64,000 bases of DNA, from assembly GCA_009792885.1 (NCBI GenBank), contig WMCF01000080.1, forward strand, positions 1,301,139 through 1,365,138, in the 5' to 3' direction. The notes below the pieces were generated by a model. It had not been told where the DNA came from. It made no database searches and was given only the letters and a program-made list of their open reading frames with translations. Every line of letters starts with the position of its first letter. The first letter of the stretch is position 1. The position numbers and the translations under genes were made by a program. Source of the stretch: Eremophila alpestris peregrina (Eukaryota > Chordata > Aves > Passeriformes > Alaudidae). This document shows, piece after piece, positions 11,901-23,939 of this stretch.

Positions 11901-14149
11901 TTGTGCCCACCTTTCTCATGAGTCTAACTTTTAAAGGAACCATATCTTCTTACCTTAAATTAAACATTTTGACATTTTAGTCAGAATTTTTCACTAGATT
12001 TCTGAAAAATCCCAAGCCAACTTTTTGATGAATAACTCATTCACGAAATAAAATACTTAGGCACATTAGAAAACATAGTTCAGAACTGATGTAATTCAGA
12101 ACTGTTACACAGCATAAGAAGAGTTATAATAAATTTCTTCAAAGTAAATTTAATGCTGTAACTTCATATTATGACATTACAGTAAGTGCAAAGGTCTTAC
12201 AAGGAGTAACTCTGTGTTTTTCCATGGATTCAAATTAGTTATTTATCTACTTTTTAGCAAATGCATTAAATTGCCCTTCATAATTCATACCTCACTGCTC
12301 ATAAACAAAAATGTTAAAGGGGATTTCTGCACATGTGGAGTTATCTCACATGTAATGAACGTGATAAGAACCAGCACTGGGAAGAAAAATAAAAATCCAC
12401 TCCTTTAAACCCTCCAAGCCCCTACAGTACTTTTTGTAAGTATTTCAACATAGACATATAAAAAATACCAAATTCTTCTTTTTTCCTGTCTTTACACAAA
12501 AAATGGCATGTATGTACAGGCCATTATGCCTAAAATATTGAATATTTTTAAAAATAAAACAAATATGTTAAGCTGCTTCAATTTTTGTATTCATAGGGAA
12601 GAATTTCTATCTGTCTGTAATCTGCTTGAAATACCTAATGAAAGAGTTTGCTCTAGAGTGTGTTAGAAAATAATAGCTACATTATTATCTGGTCATAATA
12701 AAAATAAAAACATTTACTTGTTTATCTTCTACTTTATGTAAATATACACAAATACTGCATCTTGAGACAGCAATGAAGAGAGCCAAAGTAGAATCATATT
12801 GCTGTTCTTTATGGAATTACCTTGTTTTCAACACTTCTTAACATTCTTAGCTGACTGCACACAATGACTAAGTCAAGATTAAGGCCCTCTTGTAAAAATT
12901 TGTGTATTTACTTGACTTTATATACTCTGAACAAGTTCTTTAAATTCCTTCTGCAGACATTCAGTGGAATCTCAAAAATACTGAGGACATGCCAGAAAGC
13001 TGGCAAAAGCAAAACAATTGATGTAGAAAACCAATGCATCTACTGGCAATGTATGACCAGTAACAGAGAAGATATTAAGTCATTCATAAAAATCTGTCAA
13101 AACCCAATGAAATGCAAGAGTGGAAGAAGCATAATGCAAGAGAAAATTACTCATGAGGCTTGGAGGGAGCAAATGTTCATTAAATTTTTTAATTCCCCAT
13201 TCAGGGAAAAAAAGCAGATGGATGTATCATACAAAAATATTTTTTAATATGTTAGAGCTTTGAGTTACTTAATTATGTTTATTTAAAAAACTTTTAAAAT
13301 CCTAAGAAGTTTAAAATTTTAGACTGTTATAACACTTAAAAAGTTAAGCACTCTAACAATATCTCTGAATTATGGAAGTGGACAGAACCTCATCATATAC
13401 ATTGTTATTAATTTTTATAGAAATCATAGTGAAGTGGAAAACATTTAAAATTTGTAGTTAGGGAAGACTGATGGAGTAAAAGCTGCACAAGATTACTGAA
13501 AGTGTAAACTTACAGGTAAGTTTTTTGTCACCTAAGAACATGATTCTCTTAGTAGCTTGCGGTAACAAGGATTATTTATTGTTCTATAAAACCTACACAT
13601 TAAAAGTCAACAGATAGGTTTCTCAAAACCAGAAAATATTCTGCCTTTTCTTCCAACTTGTGCTCCACCAGCTTAATAATTCAGGGTTTTATTTGTTTGA
13701 TAAACTGATATTGATTCAGAGTAAATGTGTGGGTGTATTGATATGGAACACAAAGAGTAGAGATAGGAACTTTTGCATAATTAATAAGAATGGCTTGTAG
13801 TGTTTCAGAAAGAGGCCTGTCAGCCATGTATTTCATTCCAGTGGTCACTGGATCAAAAGGAAAAAGAGCAACCACCAATGAGCTGGAAGAAAACTAATAA
13901 AAAAGTCCACAAGCAGACATCTAAATATGAGAAACATGGTGTGTGTTCTCCTACCACCTTTCTAATTATCTGATATGATACTTTTTAAAAATAGTCTTGT
14001 TAAAAACCTAATGCCCAGTCAATACTGGTAATGTGCTGAGGAATAGACTTCTGTGTGATGTTTGAATTGGCTCCTCAGTGTAATGGGGGAGGCAGAAAAA
14101 AAAGCACTCACAAAATCAATGCAATCACAAAATACAATAATCCCTGTAT
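8963..14149. other. Unique AT-rich non-coding DNA, no gene seen
   Basis: This is a long stretch without recognisable transposon sequence. The longest frame is 127 codons at 12864-13247 plus. Its protein is rich in K, I, F and S, has no recognisable domain and sits in equally AT-rich surroundings, so I do not call it a gene. A short tandem duplication at 10376-10415 is listed separately. AT-alternating tracts occur near 9607-9622. Confidence 0.65.
10376..10415. repeat. Two-copy 20 bp tandem duplication
   Basis: Positions 10376-10395 and 10396-10415 are the same 20-mer with one substitution (G to A). This is a recent slippage or unequal-exchange duplication with no coding meaning. Confidence 0.9.
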
Positions 14150-14560
14150 TAAAGGGATTAAAACTTGGCTAACCAATAGACCACAAGATGTAGCCCATAA
14201 ATGAAGACTCATCTTCCTGTTGAGGTTACTTCTAGTTCAAATATTCAGGAATCTGTCCTCACCCCATTGATCTTCAATACCTTTGTAAATGAACTGGAAT
14301 AAAATATGGAAGCATTGCTTGTAAAATGTGCAGATAATACAAAAAACTGGTGGAGAGGGAAGTTACACTGGTCATAGGTCAGTTATAAACCAGGCTGATC
14401 TGATTCATATAGTGAAGTTGGCTCATTTGATCAACATGAGGCTGAACATTGCCAAATGCAAGGTCACGCAATGTACAAAGGAAAAAAACGTAGGCTGCGA
14501 TTACCAGATGAGAGATTGTATCATATAGTGCATTACACTGGAATGGTTCACCACAAATAA
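14150..14560 (+). mobile_element. Ancient CR1 relic, RT catalytic region (sense)
   Basis: This is a very old CR1 ORF2 fragment. Around 14160-14200 the words 'aaaacttggctaaccaatagacc' and 'gtagcccataaatg' parallel the CR1 'KNWLTDR..VVNG' region. Around 14250-14340 the relic keeps 'atctgtcctcaccccattgatcttcaatacctttgtaaatgaactgg', which corresponds to the G-S-x-L-x-P-x-L-F-x-x-F-x-N-D-L block of RT. It is followed by 'ttgtaaaatgtgcagataatac', where the catalytic F-A-D-D reads C-A-D-N. Around 14430-14520, 'atgaggctgaacattgccaaatgcaaggtcacgcaatgtac' matches the next conserved segment (N..KC.V...G). The second catalytic Asp is lost and frames are broken, so the copy is inactive. The pattern fits CR1 families shared by turtles, crocodilians and birds rather than the young avian ones. 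Confidence 0.75.
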
Positions 14561-15524
14561 TCAAATAAACATGAGCTTTTCAGTCCATACACCTACAAGA
14601 GAGTCTTCCTAGATGTATGGACAATTACCATACAGACTACAGGCCATGACATGAGGTCTTCACCATAGAGAATAATACTGGCAACTCTTTGAAAAGGGGA
14701 CATTAAGACATAAGAAAAGATTTTGGAAAAAGCCATAAAAAACTCTCAGAACAGAAAAACTGTCAATTGAAAGACAGCAAAGACACTCCATGTGCTACAT
14801 TTATCTAAAAGTTTGAGAAGAGTCTTCATTATCATCAATGAGTCTACATACATACAAGTTTTCTTACAGTGAATGCCCCTGTATTTCATTAGGACAAGCC
14901 ACAGAATCCTAATTATTTGATAAAAAAGCCAGCAAATTATGAATGGGCAAATCTTTAAATTCAATTATGATTTAAAAATATGCAATTATTTTTGGTTTAT
15001 TAGTAATTCACCGTTTGAGCAACTTGTTCAGACATAGTAAATTTTTATCACCTGAAATTCTGATATCAAATTACCACCTTTTTCTGAAATATTTTGTGGT
15101 TAAACACAAGTTACAGGGATATTGGACAGCTTATTGAATAGAAAATTTCATTAGAAAGTCAGATTACTATAATTCTCCCCTCAGGCTTTTAAATTTTTTT
15201 AACTACCTTGAGTTTTATGCAGGTTTTTCTTCCATTCTGGAGCCAGTCTCGTACTGATGCAACAGCCCTAGGCTGCTGTGGCTTCCCAATGTGATGCCAA
15301 GCACAGGATACAGGAATTACAACTGATAGATGGAGAGAAATGGAAGGTGTGCTCAGGAGGGCTGACACTCACCCATTCCTTTTCTCTTTACTGCATTTGC
15401 ATACACAGTCAATCAAGCTTTAAAAATATTGATGCTTTTGACATGTAAATATTTTTTTTAAACTAATTTGGTTACTTCTCTAGTGTCCATGTTTTATATC
15501 CATCACACACCAAAGGAGAAGTGT
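14561..15524. other. Non-coding DNA; decayed CR1 may extend into its start
   Basis: The first 160 bases or so could be the further-decayed continuation of the CR1 relic, but I cannot align them with confidence. A stretch at 15240-15365 is GC-richer (ggagccagtctcgtactgatgc onwards) and unrecognised. No gene is seen. Confidence 0.5.
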
Positions 15525-16082
15525 TCTCTGAATGGAACAGAAGAGTTCATTTGGAAAGGACCATCTAGTCCAACTGCCAGGCTTCTCCAGGGCTGAACAA
15601 AAGTTAAGAACTGTATTAAAGGTATTGTCCAAATATTCCTTAAACACTGACATGCTTTAAGTAACAACTGCCTCTCCAGGAGGCCTGTTACATTATTTGA
15701 TCACCCTCTTGGTAAAGAAACAGTTCCTAAGGTCCAGACTAACCCTTCCCTGTCCCAACTTTGCACAATGCTCAGTCATCCTGTTGCTGAATCCCAGGGA
15801 GAAGAGACCAGCACTCCCTCTCCAGGTCCCCCCTAAAGCAGCTGCACAGAGCAATGAGGTCACCCCTGAGCATCCTTCTCTCCTTCTCAAACCAGAAAAA
15901 CCCAGAGCCCTCAGCTGCTCCTCACAGGATGTGCATTCCAGCCCTTCCATCAGCTCTGTTCTCCTCCTCTGGACCATTCAAGGACTTTCCCACCCTTCTC
16001 AGCCTGTGGGGCCCAGCACAGCACACAGGACTGAGGGTGAGGCTGCACCAATGCTGAACTTGAAGGAATGCACAGCCCGAGG
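15525..16082 (-). mobile_element. CR1 LINE, 3' fragment (antisense)
   Basis: This is an antisense 3' end of an avian CR1. Its terminal segment lies at about 15535-15580 (ggaccatctagtccaactgcc). Next come the degenerate C-terminal coding and 3' UTR words: 'ggtaaagaaacagttcctaa' (15712-15731), 'ctgttgctgaatcccagggagaagaga', 'caatgaggtcacccctgagc' (15853-15872) and 'cagcacagcacacaggactgagggtgaggctgcacca' ending near 16050. The open frames here on both strands (for example 132 codons at 15697-16095 plus) result from the GC-richer transposon and are not genes. The element is truncated at its 5' end near 16082 and is a separate insertion from the next CR1. Confidence 0.85.
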
Positions 16083-16439
16083 TCTATCAGTATAAGGCAA
16101 AAAAACCTCCTTGGATATTTCTGCTCTTTCATGTTCCCTAATGACCTTCAGCACATAGTGTTCAGATGGCTTTCTTGGACTCCCTCTTGCTAGTAACACA
16201 TCTAAAAAGCCTTGCTTCTTGTCTGACAAAGTACTGGCCTGTTTCAACTACAGCTGGGCTTTGGCTTCTTTTTTGCCTTCTACCTGGATATGTGAACCAC
16301 ATCTCCGCAATCTTTCTGCAATGCTTAAAATCTTCCATAGATCATAAAATTTCCTTTTCCTGCTGAGTCTAAAGAGGAATTACCTGTCCAGCCAAGCTAA
16401 TTTTCTTTCACTCCTTGACTTACAACAAAATGGGGCTCT
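16083..16439. other. Spacer between two antisense CR1 copies
   Basis: This is about 357 bases with no recognisable repeat. A 66-codon frame at 16166-16366 has no known similarity. Confidence 0.6.
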
Positions 16440-18238
16440 GAATCATACAAGTCTAGAATAGTGAAGGTTGGAAAACAATCTTAAGATCAGCTGTTTATCT
16501 AACACCATCATATTCACTACTAAAGCATGCCTCCCAAATCCACATGAATTTTGACCATTTCCAAACAACGTGATTCCGCCGCTTACTGCACTTGTTTGAC
16601 CTTTGGGTGGTCAGCCTGACCATCCTTTCAGCAAAGAAATTCCTCCTAATACCTAATCTAGTTCAAGTTCCCTTGATGCAACTTGAGCACCCTTATCTCC
16701 AGGCTAAACAACCCCAGCTCCCTCAGGCAATCCTCATCAGACCCCTTGTTCTCCAGACCCTTCACCAGCTCCACTGCCCTTCTCTGGAGACACTCCAGCA
16801 CCCCAATGTCTTTCTTGTCATGAGGGGCTTGGAACTGAACACAGGATTTGAGGTGTGGTCTCACTAGTACAGAGGGACAATCCCTTCCCTGGTCCTGCTG
16901 GCCACACTACTGCTGATACAGGCCAGGATGCCATTGCTCTTCTTGGCCGCCTGGCCTGGGCTGCCTCATGTTCAACTACTGCTGACCAGCACCCCAAGGC
17001 CTTTTCCTATGGGACACTTCCAGCCTGAGTGCCCCAAGTCTGCAGCAGTGAATGAGGTGGTTGTGACCCAAAGGCAGGACCCACCTTAAGAATCTCATAC
17101 TGCTGGCCTCAGCCTATTGATCCAACCTGTCCAGATCCCTCTGCAGAGCGTTCCAGCCCTCTAGCAGATCAACTCTTCCACCTCACTTGGTGTTGCCTAT
17201 AAATTGACTGAGACGAAACTCAGTCAACCTATCATCTAGATAAAGATCTAAATGGACTGGACCCAGCACTGAGCCCTCGGAAGGGACCCCACTGTTGACT
17301 GGCCACTAGTTTCATGTGGCTCCATTCACCAACACTCTCCAGGCCCTGCAGGCAGCTTTCTACCCAGCTAGGAGCACACCTGTCCAAGCCTTGGGAAGAG
17401 TGTGTCCAGGAGAATATCTAGGGGACAGAGTCAAAGGCTTTCATTCAGCCCAGGCAGAAATCCACAGCCTTCTCCTCATCCAGTAGGCAGGTCACCTAGT
17501 CACAGAAGGAGATCAGATTGATCAAGCAGAACTTGGCTTTCACAAACCCCTGCTGGCTGGGCCTGATCCTCAGGCTGTCCCACATATGCTATACAGGGCC
17601 TGACTGTGATCTGATCCATGATCTTTCCTGGCACCAAGGTCAGATTTACAGGCCTGTAGTTCCCTGGGTCCTTCTCTTAATCTCTCTTGTAGATAGGGGT
17701 CAAATTTGCCAAATTCCAGTCAACTGGAATCTCCCAGTTATCCAGGACTGCTGATAAATAACAAAAAGTGTCATGATAAACATTTTCTCCAGCTCAGTAC
17801 TGTTGGATGGATCTTGTTCAGCCTTTTAGCCTGTGTATATCTAAGGGGTGTAGCAGATCACTGACCATTTCCTTTTGGATTGGATTCCTTCTGCTCCCCA
17901 TCCTTGTTTTCCAGCTCAGGGGGCTTAGTACCTTGAGGATAATACATCTTTCCCTTAAAGACTGAGAGAAAGAAGGCATTAAGCACACCAGCCTTTCCCT
18001 CATTCTTTGTCACTGTGATTCCCTCTACATCCAATAAAGGATGGAGATCCTCCTTAAGCCTCCTTTTGTTCATTGTGGTGCTCCCTCCCAAGCTGCTTGC
18101 CCCTTCTTCCAAAGGTGATCTTCTCTCTCTGTGTTTTTCTCTGAGTTCAAGCCAAAGCACTCTGTTCAATCAGGCTGGTCATCTTCCCTACCATCTTGTC
18201 TTTCAGCTCATGGGAACAATACCTTGCTAAGCTCCAGG
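16440..18238 (-). mobile_element. CR1 LINE, longest copy in the window (antisense, dead RT)
   Basis: Read on the minus strand from 18238 down, this copy runs from the ORF2 linker through RT to the 3' terminus. The linker is in the 103-codon frame 17858-18169, with NKRRLKEDLHPLLDVEG and AGVLNAFFLSVF segments. The RT start is near 17690-17760 (tatcagcagtcctgg, gactggaatttggcaaat). RT continues through 'cccagccagcaggggtttgtgaaa', and the active-site box near 17190-17215 reads Q-F-I-G-N-T-K where F-A-D-D-T-K is expected, so both catalytic aspartates are gone. The 3' part (16658-16864) keeps VLECLQRRAVELVKGLENK. The terminus is at 16440-16475. A deletion joins parts of the linker near 18095. Many stops and frameshifts make it inactive. 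It is 5'-truncated, with no ORF1. Confidence 0.9.
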
Positions 18239-21200
18239 ATATTTTTTTTTTCAGTGGAGTTTGCTGTCAACTATATTAAAAAGATTTGAGGTTTGATAGA
18301 AGAAGCTTGAAATAACACCCAACCTTTCCTCATTTCTCTATTGAAAGAATTTTTTTCCCTCTATTTAAAGGAGAATCATTTGGGATTTGACATTAATCTG
18401 TTACATAAACCCTGTTCTACAGGCTATTTATGTAAGTGTTTTCATAAATTGCTCAATTATGTCCATTAGGTCCTGAACACAAAACTAAAATATGTAAGTG
18501 CCTTAAGTGCAACCAGAGGAAATTTCCAAGCCCTCCTGAGTTACCTATAAAGCTTCACCCAAGCACTTAGGTGCCTATGAGGGTATAAACTTCTTTGAGT
18601 TTGGTTGGCTTTTATCTCTTTTTTGCAAACACTTTTTCCTACCCTGCTGTATGACTCTTTAATGGATGAGTCAGCAATCCCTATAGCCAGGACTAGAAAC
18701 CTAGGATGCTCATGTCTTAAAGGAAAATCTTCTCACAGAAACAGACCTCCCTATCTTCTCAGCCTTTATGATTCCCTGAAAACTGGATTGCCACTGTTTG
18801 TTAACTTCTGCAGAAGAGGTGGAAGGTGCCTTCCATTCATGCAGGTCACAGAATAATGCCAGGCACTTTTCCAGGACGTAAGAAATGTATTTTGAAAAGC
18901 TTTAGGAGGAAGGAAGTCTAAAAGCCACATTTTTCAATTCTTAGTACCTCAACCACTACCATGGCTCCTGCTATTTTTTCAGTGCAAAAAGTGGAACACT
19001 TCCATTTCCAGCCATTCCTGTTTCCATCCTGTTTCCAGAATGAATGGCATGAGAAGCTCTGGCCTGTGAATATAGGTGCTGTGTAGCCTCTCTGGAACAG
19101 GGGAATAAGATAAACCTTGAGCAACTTCCTTGTGATTCCTTCCTGTATTTCTATGTATTTACAACCATGCTAACAGACTGCAGTCTAGGGATCTTACTTT
19201 TCCCAAATCTTATATGGGGTGTGTAGATGGCTTGATTTTATGACTTCTTAAACTGAGCAGTAAAAGGGGAAAAATGGAAGAACACACATTTCACTGACAA
19301 GTCTTCTTTTGTGAATCTGGACCTTCATGTTTCAAGGCAATGTATACAGAACATATTTCTCTCCTCTTTTTGACAGGGCCAAAAGAAACTAAAGAGGACT
19401 TACAGTTTAAAGTTGTTTACCATAAAATAAATACAGAAATGAATATCCTGATTGAAAGTATAATTACCACATCATTCTGGCTGTTTAGAAATAATCTCAA
19501 AACTAATAACTTTATTATTAAATATGTGAAGGTGAAGAAAAAGTATTTGTATAAATAAAATAGCGCAGTACAAATAACTATAAATTAGAGCCTGGAAATT
19601 AAAAACTAAAATTATAGACAGCAAACTCTATAAAACACAGCCAGTAAATTCAGTTTACCACTATTATTGTCAGGATAATATAACAAACAGATGGATGATT
19701 TAATATAATTTGGTTAGCTAATTTTAACAGGCTTGGCTACAAGTGTTGGCTTATTTTTATATTTGATTTTTACTGTGCTTGCTTAGCCCAACTTGCACAA
19801 TAAAAACTCAGATCTGCACACAAGTACAGCTGGTGAGATGCTGTTAGCAGAATATAATATAATCCCAATTCAAATAAATTATCTTTTTGTCGCCTCCTCA
19901 AAAAAAAGTATTTGGGTTTGACTTATGATTTTACAGTTCATAGGAATTTTTGAAATCCACCACATTACTAAGGGCCTAGAGTCAAAATGACATGCAAACC
20001 TATGCTGCTGTGCAAGATGTACCAATTATCTGAGTCAGCAGGTACCATTAGATGCAATTTTGAAGTCTCCCTATGGTAAAAAACCCAACCCCCAACAACA
20101 ACAACAAAGTAGCCTTCTTTCTGATTAATGCTAAATCTACATCATTTTCAGCTCAAATTAAACACAATGTCTCAAAAATATGAGCTAGGAAAGAAAGAGC
20201 ACCATTACAAGACTCATTGAAGCAGGTACCTGCAGTTTCCATTGAACAATGTGCAGTGTGTGCTACATTATGTGGATAGTTTCACTTTATCAACATTGCC
20301 GTTCAACCAGTACTTATTTGAGAACCTAATTGGTAATATTCACCAAAATTGGTTATTAACTTTAGTCGCAACAAGATTATAATTCTTTTGCATAAAAATA
20401 GAATGAATCCATAAAAAATACAGTATTTTGAAGTAGTTATTACAACACCAAGGCACTAGAAAAAGCTGTTTGACTTCCCACAATGATTAGGCTCATTACA
20501 GCTTATACCTGGAAAAACGTTTCTGCGAATTTGGGTTCAAGAAACAGAGCTGCATAATCCAGATGATGGGAGGTAATTATTTATGTTATTCACAACTTGT
20601 AATACTTCATAGGTTTTTTGTCATTTTTACTAGAGTTTGAAAAAAACCCCAAACAAACCTGAAAATGTGTATGTGTATAGTTTCATCAAGAGACTTATGT
20701 CTACTTGCACCAATAGAACTTCCTTTGGTTGGTTCAAGCTAAAAACCAAAACAATGTTGGCATCATGTAGGGGACAGTAGTCTTGTTTTCCTACTGAGTT
20801 TTTTCTTCTTGTTGATTTGTTTCAATTTCAGTCGCAACCTTCTATTAAATTTTAGCCATAAAGAAGCAAGCAAAATGGTTTCATTTTTAAAATATATTTT
20901 TCTACCTGGTTCTGTTTTTAGAGTCAAATAGAAGAGGAGGTACCCACTGATTTTAGTTGGACAAAGAATGGATTTTCAAACCTTCTTAGAGCACAATTAG
21001 GAGATTATTGCTTGCTATTTTTTAGCAGTTTCTCTTAAGAACTACCACTAATATTATCTGGCAGACATTGCAATAATAACTTCCATTAGGCAATAAAAGG
21101 CAGTAAATATTTAACTTGCAAAATTCTTGGAACTCTACAGCATGTAAATGAAATGTTGGGTTTTTTTTTTTCCATGAAGAAGTCTGATAGTCTATGAAGA

Positions 21201-23925
21201 AAAAAATGTCTGATAGTGTCCATTAAAATATATCTATATATATTCATATATTGATTACATTTGCAGAGGACATGGGTCTAATGTGTTTTATTATGTCACC
21301 CAGCACTGAGGAAACTATAATCCTCTCCTTTTTATTATGAAAATCTAACAAGAATGACAGCAATGTTAATGTTACAGGCAGATGAGAAAAGTAAATCAAT
21401 TACTTCATTTTAAATGAAATACATTAAGTGAGAACCAAGTCCTTCAGGTCTTAAACATGAAACTACAGTAAAAATAACTGGAAGAACAGGCAAAGAAGGG
21501 AAGAATGTTTGCTATGATGAGAAAATGAACTGCAAAAAACTAACTTGTTAAATATCCAAAGGAATGACGATATTGCACTTATCAAGGCCACAAATCTATT
21601 GTTTCTGAGATAAGAAGAATTTGAATGAAGAAAACAGAACTGTGGGATAAAAATATGAGGGGTTTTTTATGTTCTCCAGAAGAATGTAACAAAACTGAAG
21701 TTGAATCAAAATTGGTTTGATTGTGAGAATCACTGTAATTTCAAAAATCCCCAGCAGGCTGAAAGGTAGTTGGGGACAATCAGAAATGATGGAAAGCATG
21801 ATAAGGGAAGGGAGATGATTGAAATGTGCTGTGTTAAGGCAACAGCTGCTAATGAAAAGTTACCAGTACACACACTGGAGGAGAAATGGTATCTGAGCTA
21901 CTGGCATAGAGAATTTATGCTCGTGTGTACCCCAAGTGAAGAAGATAGAAAAGGCAGAGGCAAAGCATTGTACACCATTCGCAGCCCACTGCAGAAGGGA
22001 TGAGAAGCATTCCTTGGAGGGAGCGTTGAAGAAACAATTCAAAAAATACAGAAGCTAGAGTCAGACGCAAACAATTTCTTAGAGTAGGTATGAAATATTA
22101 TTGTAAATTTGGCTTGATTAGGAAAAAGTCATTGTAAAAATACACTGGGGAAAAAAATTTAAAAACCCCAGATTTCATATATGTTTGAAATACACTGCTG
22201 AAGAATAGTTACATTATGCTTAAGTTCAGTATATGGCAGTCAGAGGCTTACCACCTAAAAGTCTTATATATCACTGTATAATTTACAGTAGTTGTTTTAT
22301 GCATCATTATCTTAATAGCTATGCCCAGATCATTACAATTTATTGTAGGATAATTTATGCATGTTTCAGTACTCTTTTATGCCTCTACTCATTGCTAGAT
22401 TAAGAATTAACCCAGCTTGAAATTAGGTTTTGCAGACTCCATCCTAAAGATAGGAATAGGATGAAAGAAACAATATATAGGTTTCTTTTATTGCCAACAT
22501 CACTATGACAATGGACACTGTGACCTGTCAGGAGTCAGGCTGACCTAGATGTAAGGTACTTGGTAAATTGACCTTCAGCTTTTAGTTTAACTATTGCAGA
22601 TGTGCAGGATGCTCCCAGTAGACTAAATGGTTTTTCTGTAATGGAGAAAGAGCAGAACGTGAATGTGTCATCTTTTGAAAACTATATTGACTTTTTAGAC
22701 TGGAAAACTGGTGAGTGATTGGTGTGAATGGAAGGTCATTGAAAGTCCTTAACGAAAAGAAACCAGGTCAGAGTGATTGTCAATTGACTGTTCATTAACT
22801 GAGAAGAAGATACAGTACTGCAACATTTAAATAAGTCATCAGCCTTATTCTGCCCTTAGCTGTATTTGTATAACTCTGGGAATATGCAGATAGTTTCATA
22901 ATTCTTGAATTACGCTAGTATTTATTGTCATAATTTATCATACCCATTTACTTCCCTTCATCATTTTCAGAATATTTTTCCACTCATAAAAGGTGAATAG
23001 CAGCCCAAAGATCCATATCTGTTATACAGTTGCCAAAAGTTAACAACTGCTTTGTGAATCTTCCTTGTTCTTAATGCTAGACCTGAAGGATAGGAATTTT
23101 TCTATTGATTTGAAAAAGCTATCCCTCCTCTTCCATCAATGTCTGGAATGCCAACAAACATTAGTTTAATCATCCTCTTAAATGTAAACACAAATTGAAT
23201 AAAGTCCTAAAAACAAAGAAGAAATGTCCAAGCCACACAAAGCATGTAGTGAGTTTCTGGGTACAGAATAGTCTCTGTTTTGCAAATACTTCTTAAAAAT
23301 TATAGAAGACACAATAGATCTTTTAAATAATTTGGCTAATGTAGGTATTGTATAAACTCAAAGAAAGGTATAGAAATATTATTATCAGTGAATAACAATA
23401 ATTTGGTGGGTCACTTCATTAAAGGGGACAAAGTACTGCACAGTATTTACACTGTAAGCAGTATTTCCTTCCAGCTATTACCAGAAAGAAGTTAATGTAG
23501 CACAGCTTGCCCTGGCATGCCTGAATAATTGTTTCAAGGCAAGGTATTGGAAGGGTAGATCTAATAGATACTACAATTGAACTCAGTCAGAGAGCAGCTA
23601 GATGCATTATTGATTATGCATGTGCTTCAGAGTCTTGCAGTTTGCACATCAGCACTTGCATTTAGTAATAAACCTAGAAAAGTCTTAACACATCTTTTTA
23701 AACTAGCTAAGCAGGTATCATTTATTCCAGCAATTAAAAAAATATATGGTCATGAGGTTACCACAATGAAGGATATTTATTTAGTTCAGTACTTTAAGAC
23801 TTCTATTAAATATTGCGTTCTCAAGATGACCTCTACCTTCCACTCATTAGATAATATCAGGCATTTTTTATTAGGAATTGATGTGTTTCTTCTGCACATC
23901 AGTGCACAGTGGATAATTTAAAAAT

Positions 23926-23939
23926 AAAAAAAAAAAAAA
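23926..23939. repeat. Poly-A tract (14 A)
   Basis: Fourteen A's just after the stop of an open frame at 23577-23921. It could be mistaken for a retrocopy tail; see the findings. Confidence 0.85.

Noticed and set aside
15697..16095. 132-codon plus-strand frame
   Set aside because: Antisense to a CR1 3' fragment; open because the transposon is GC-richer.
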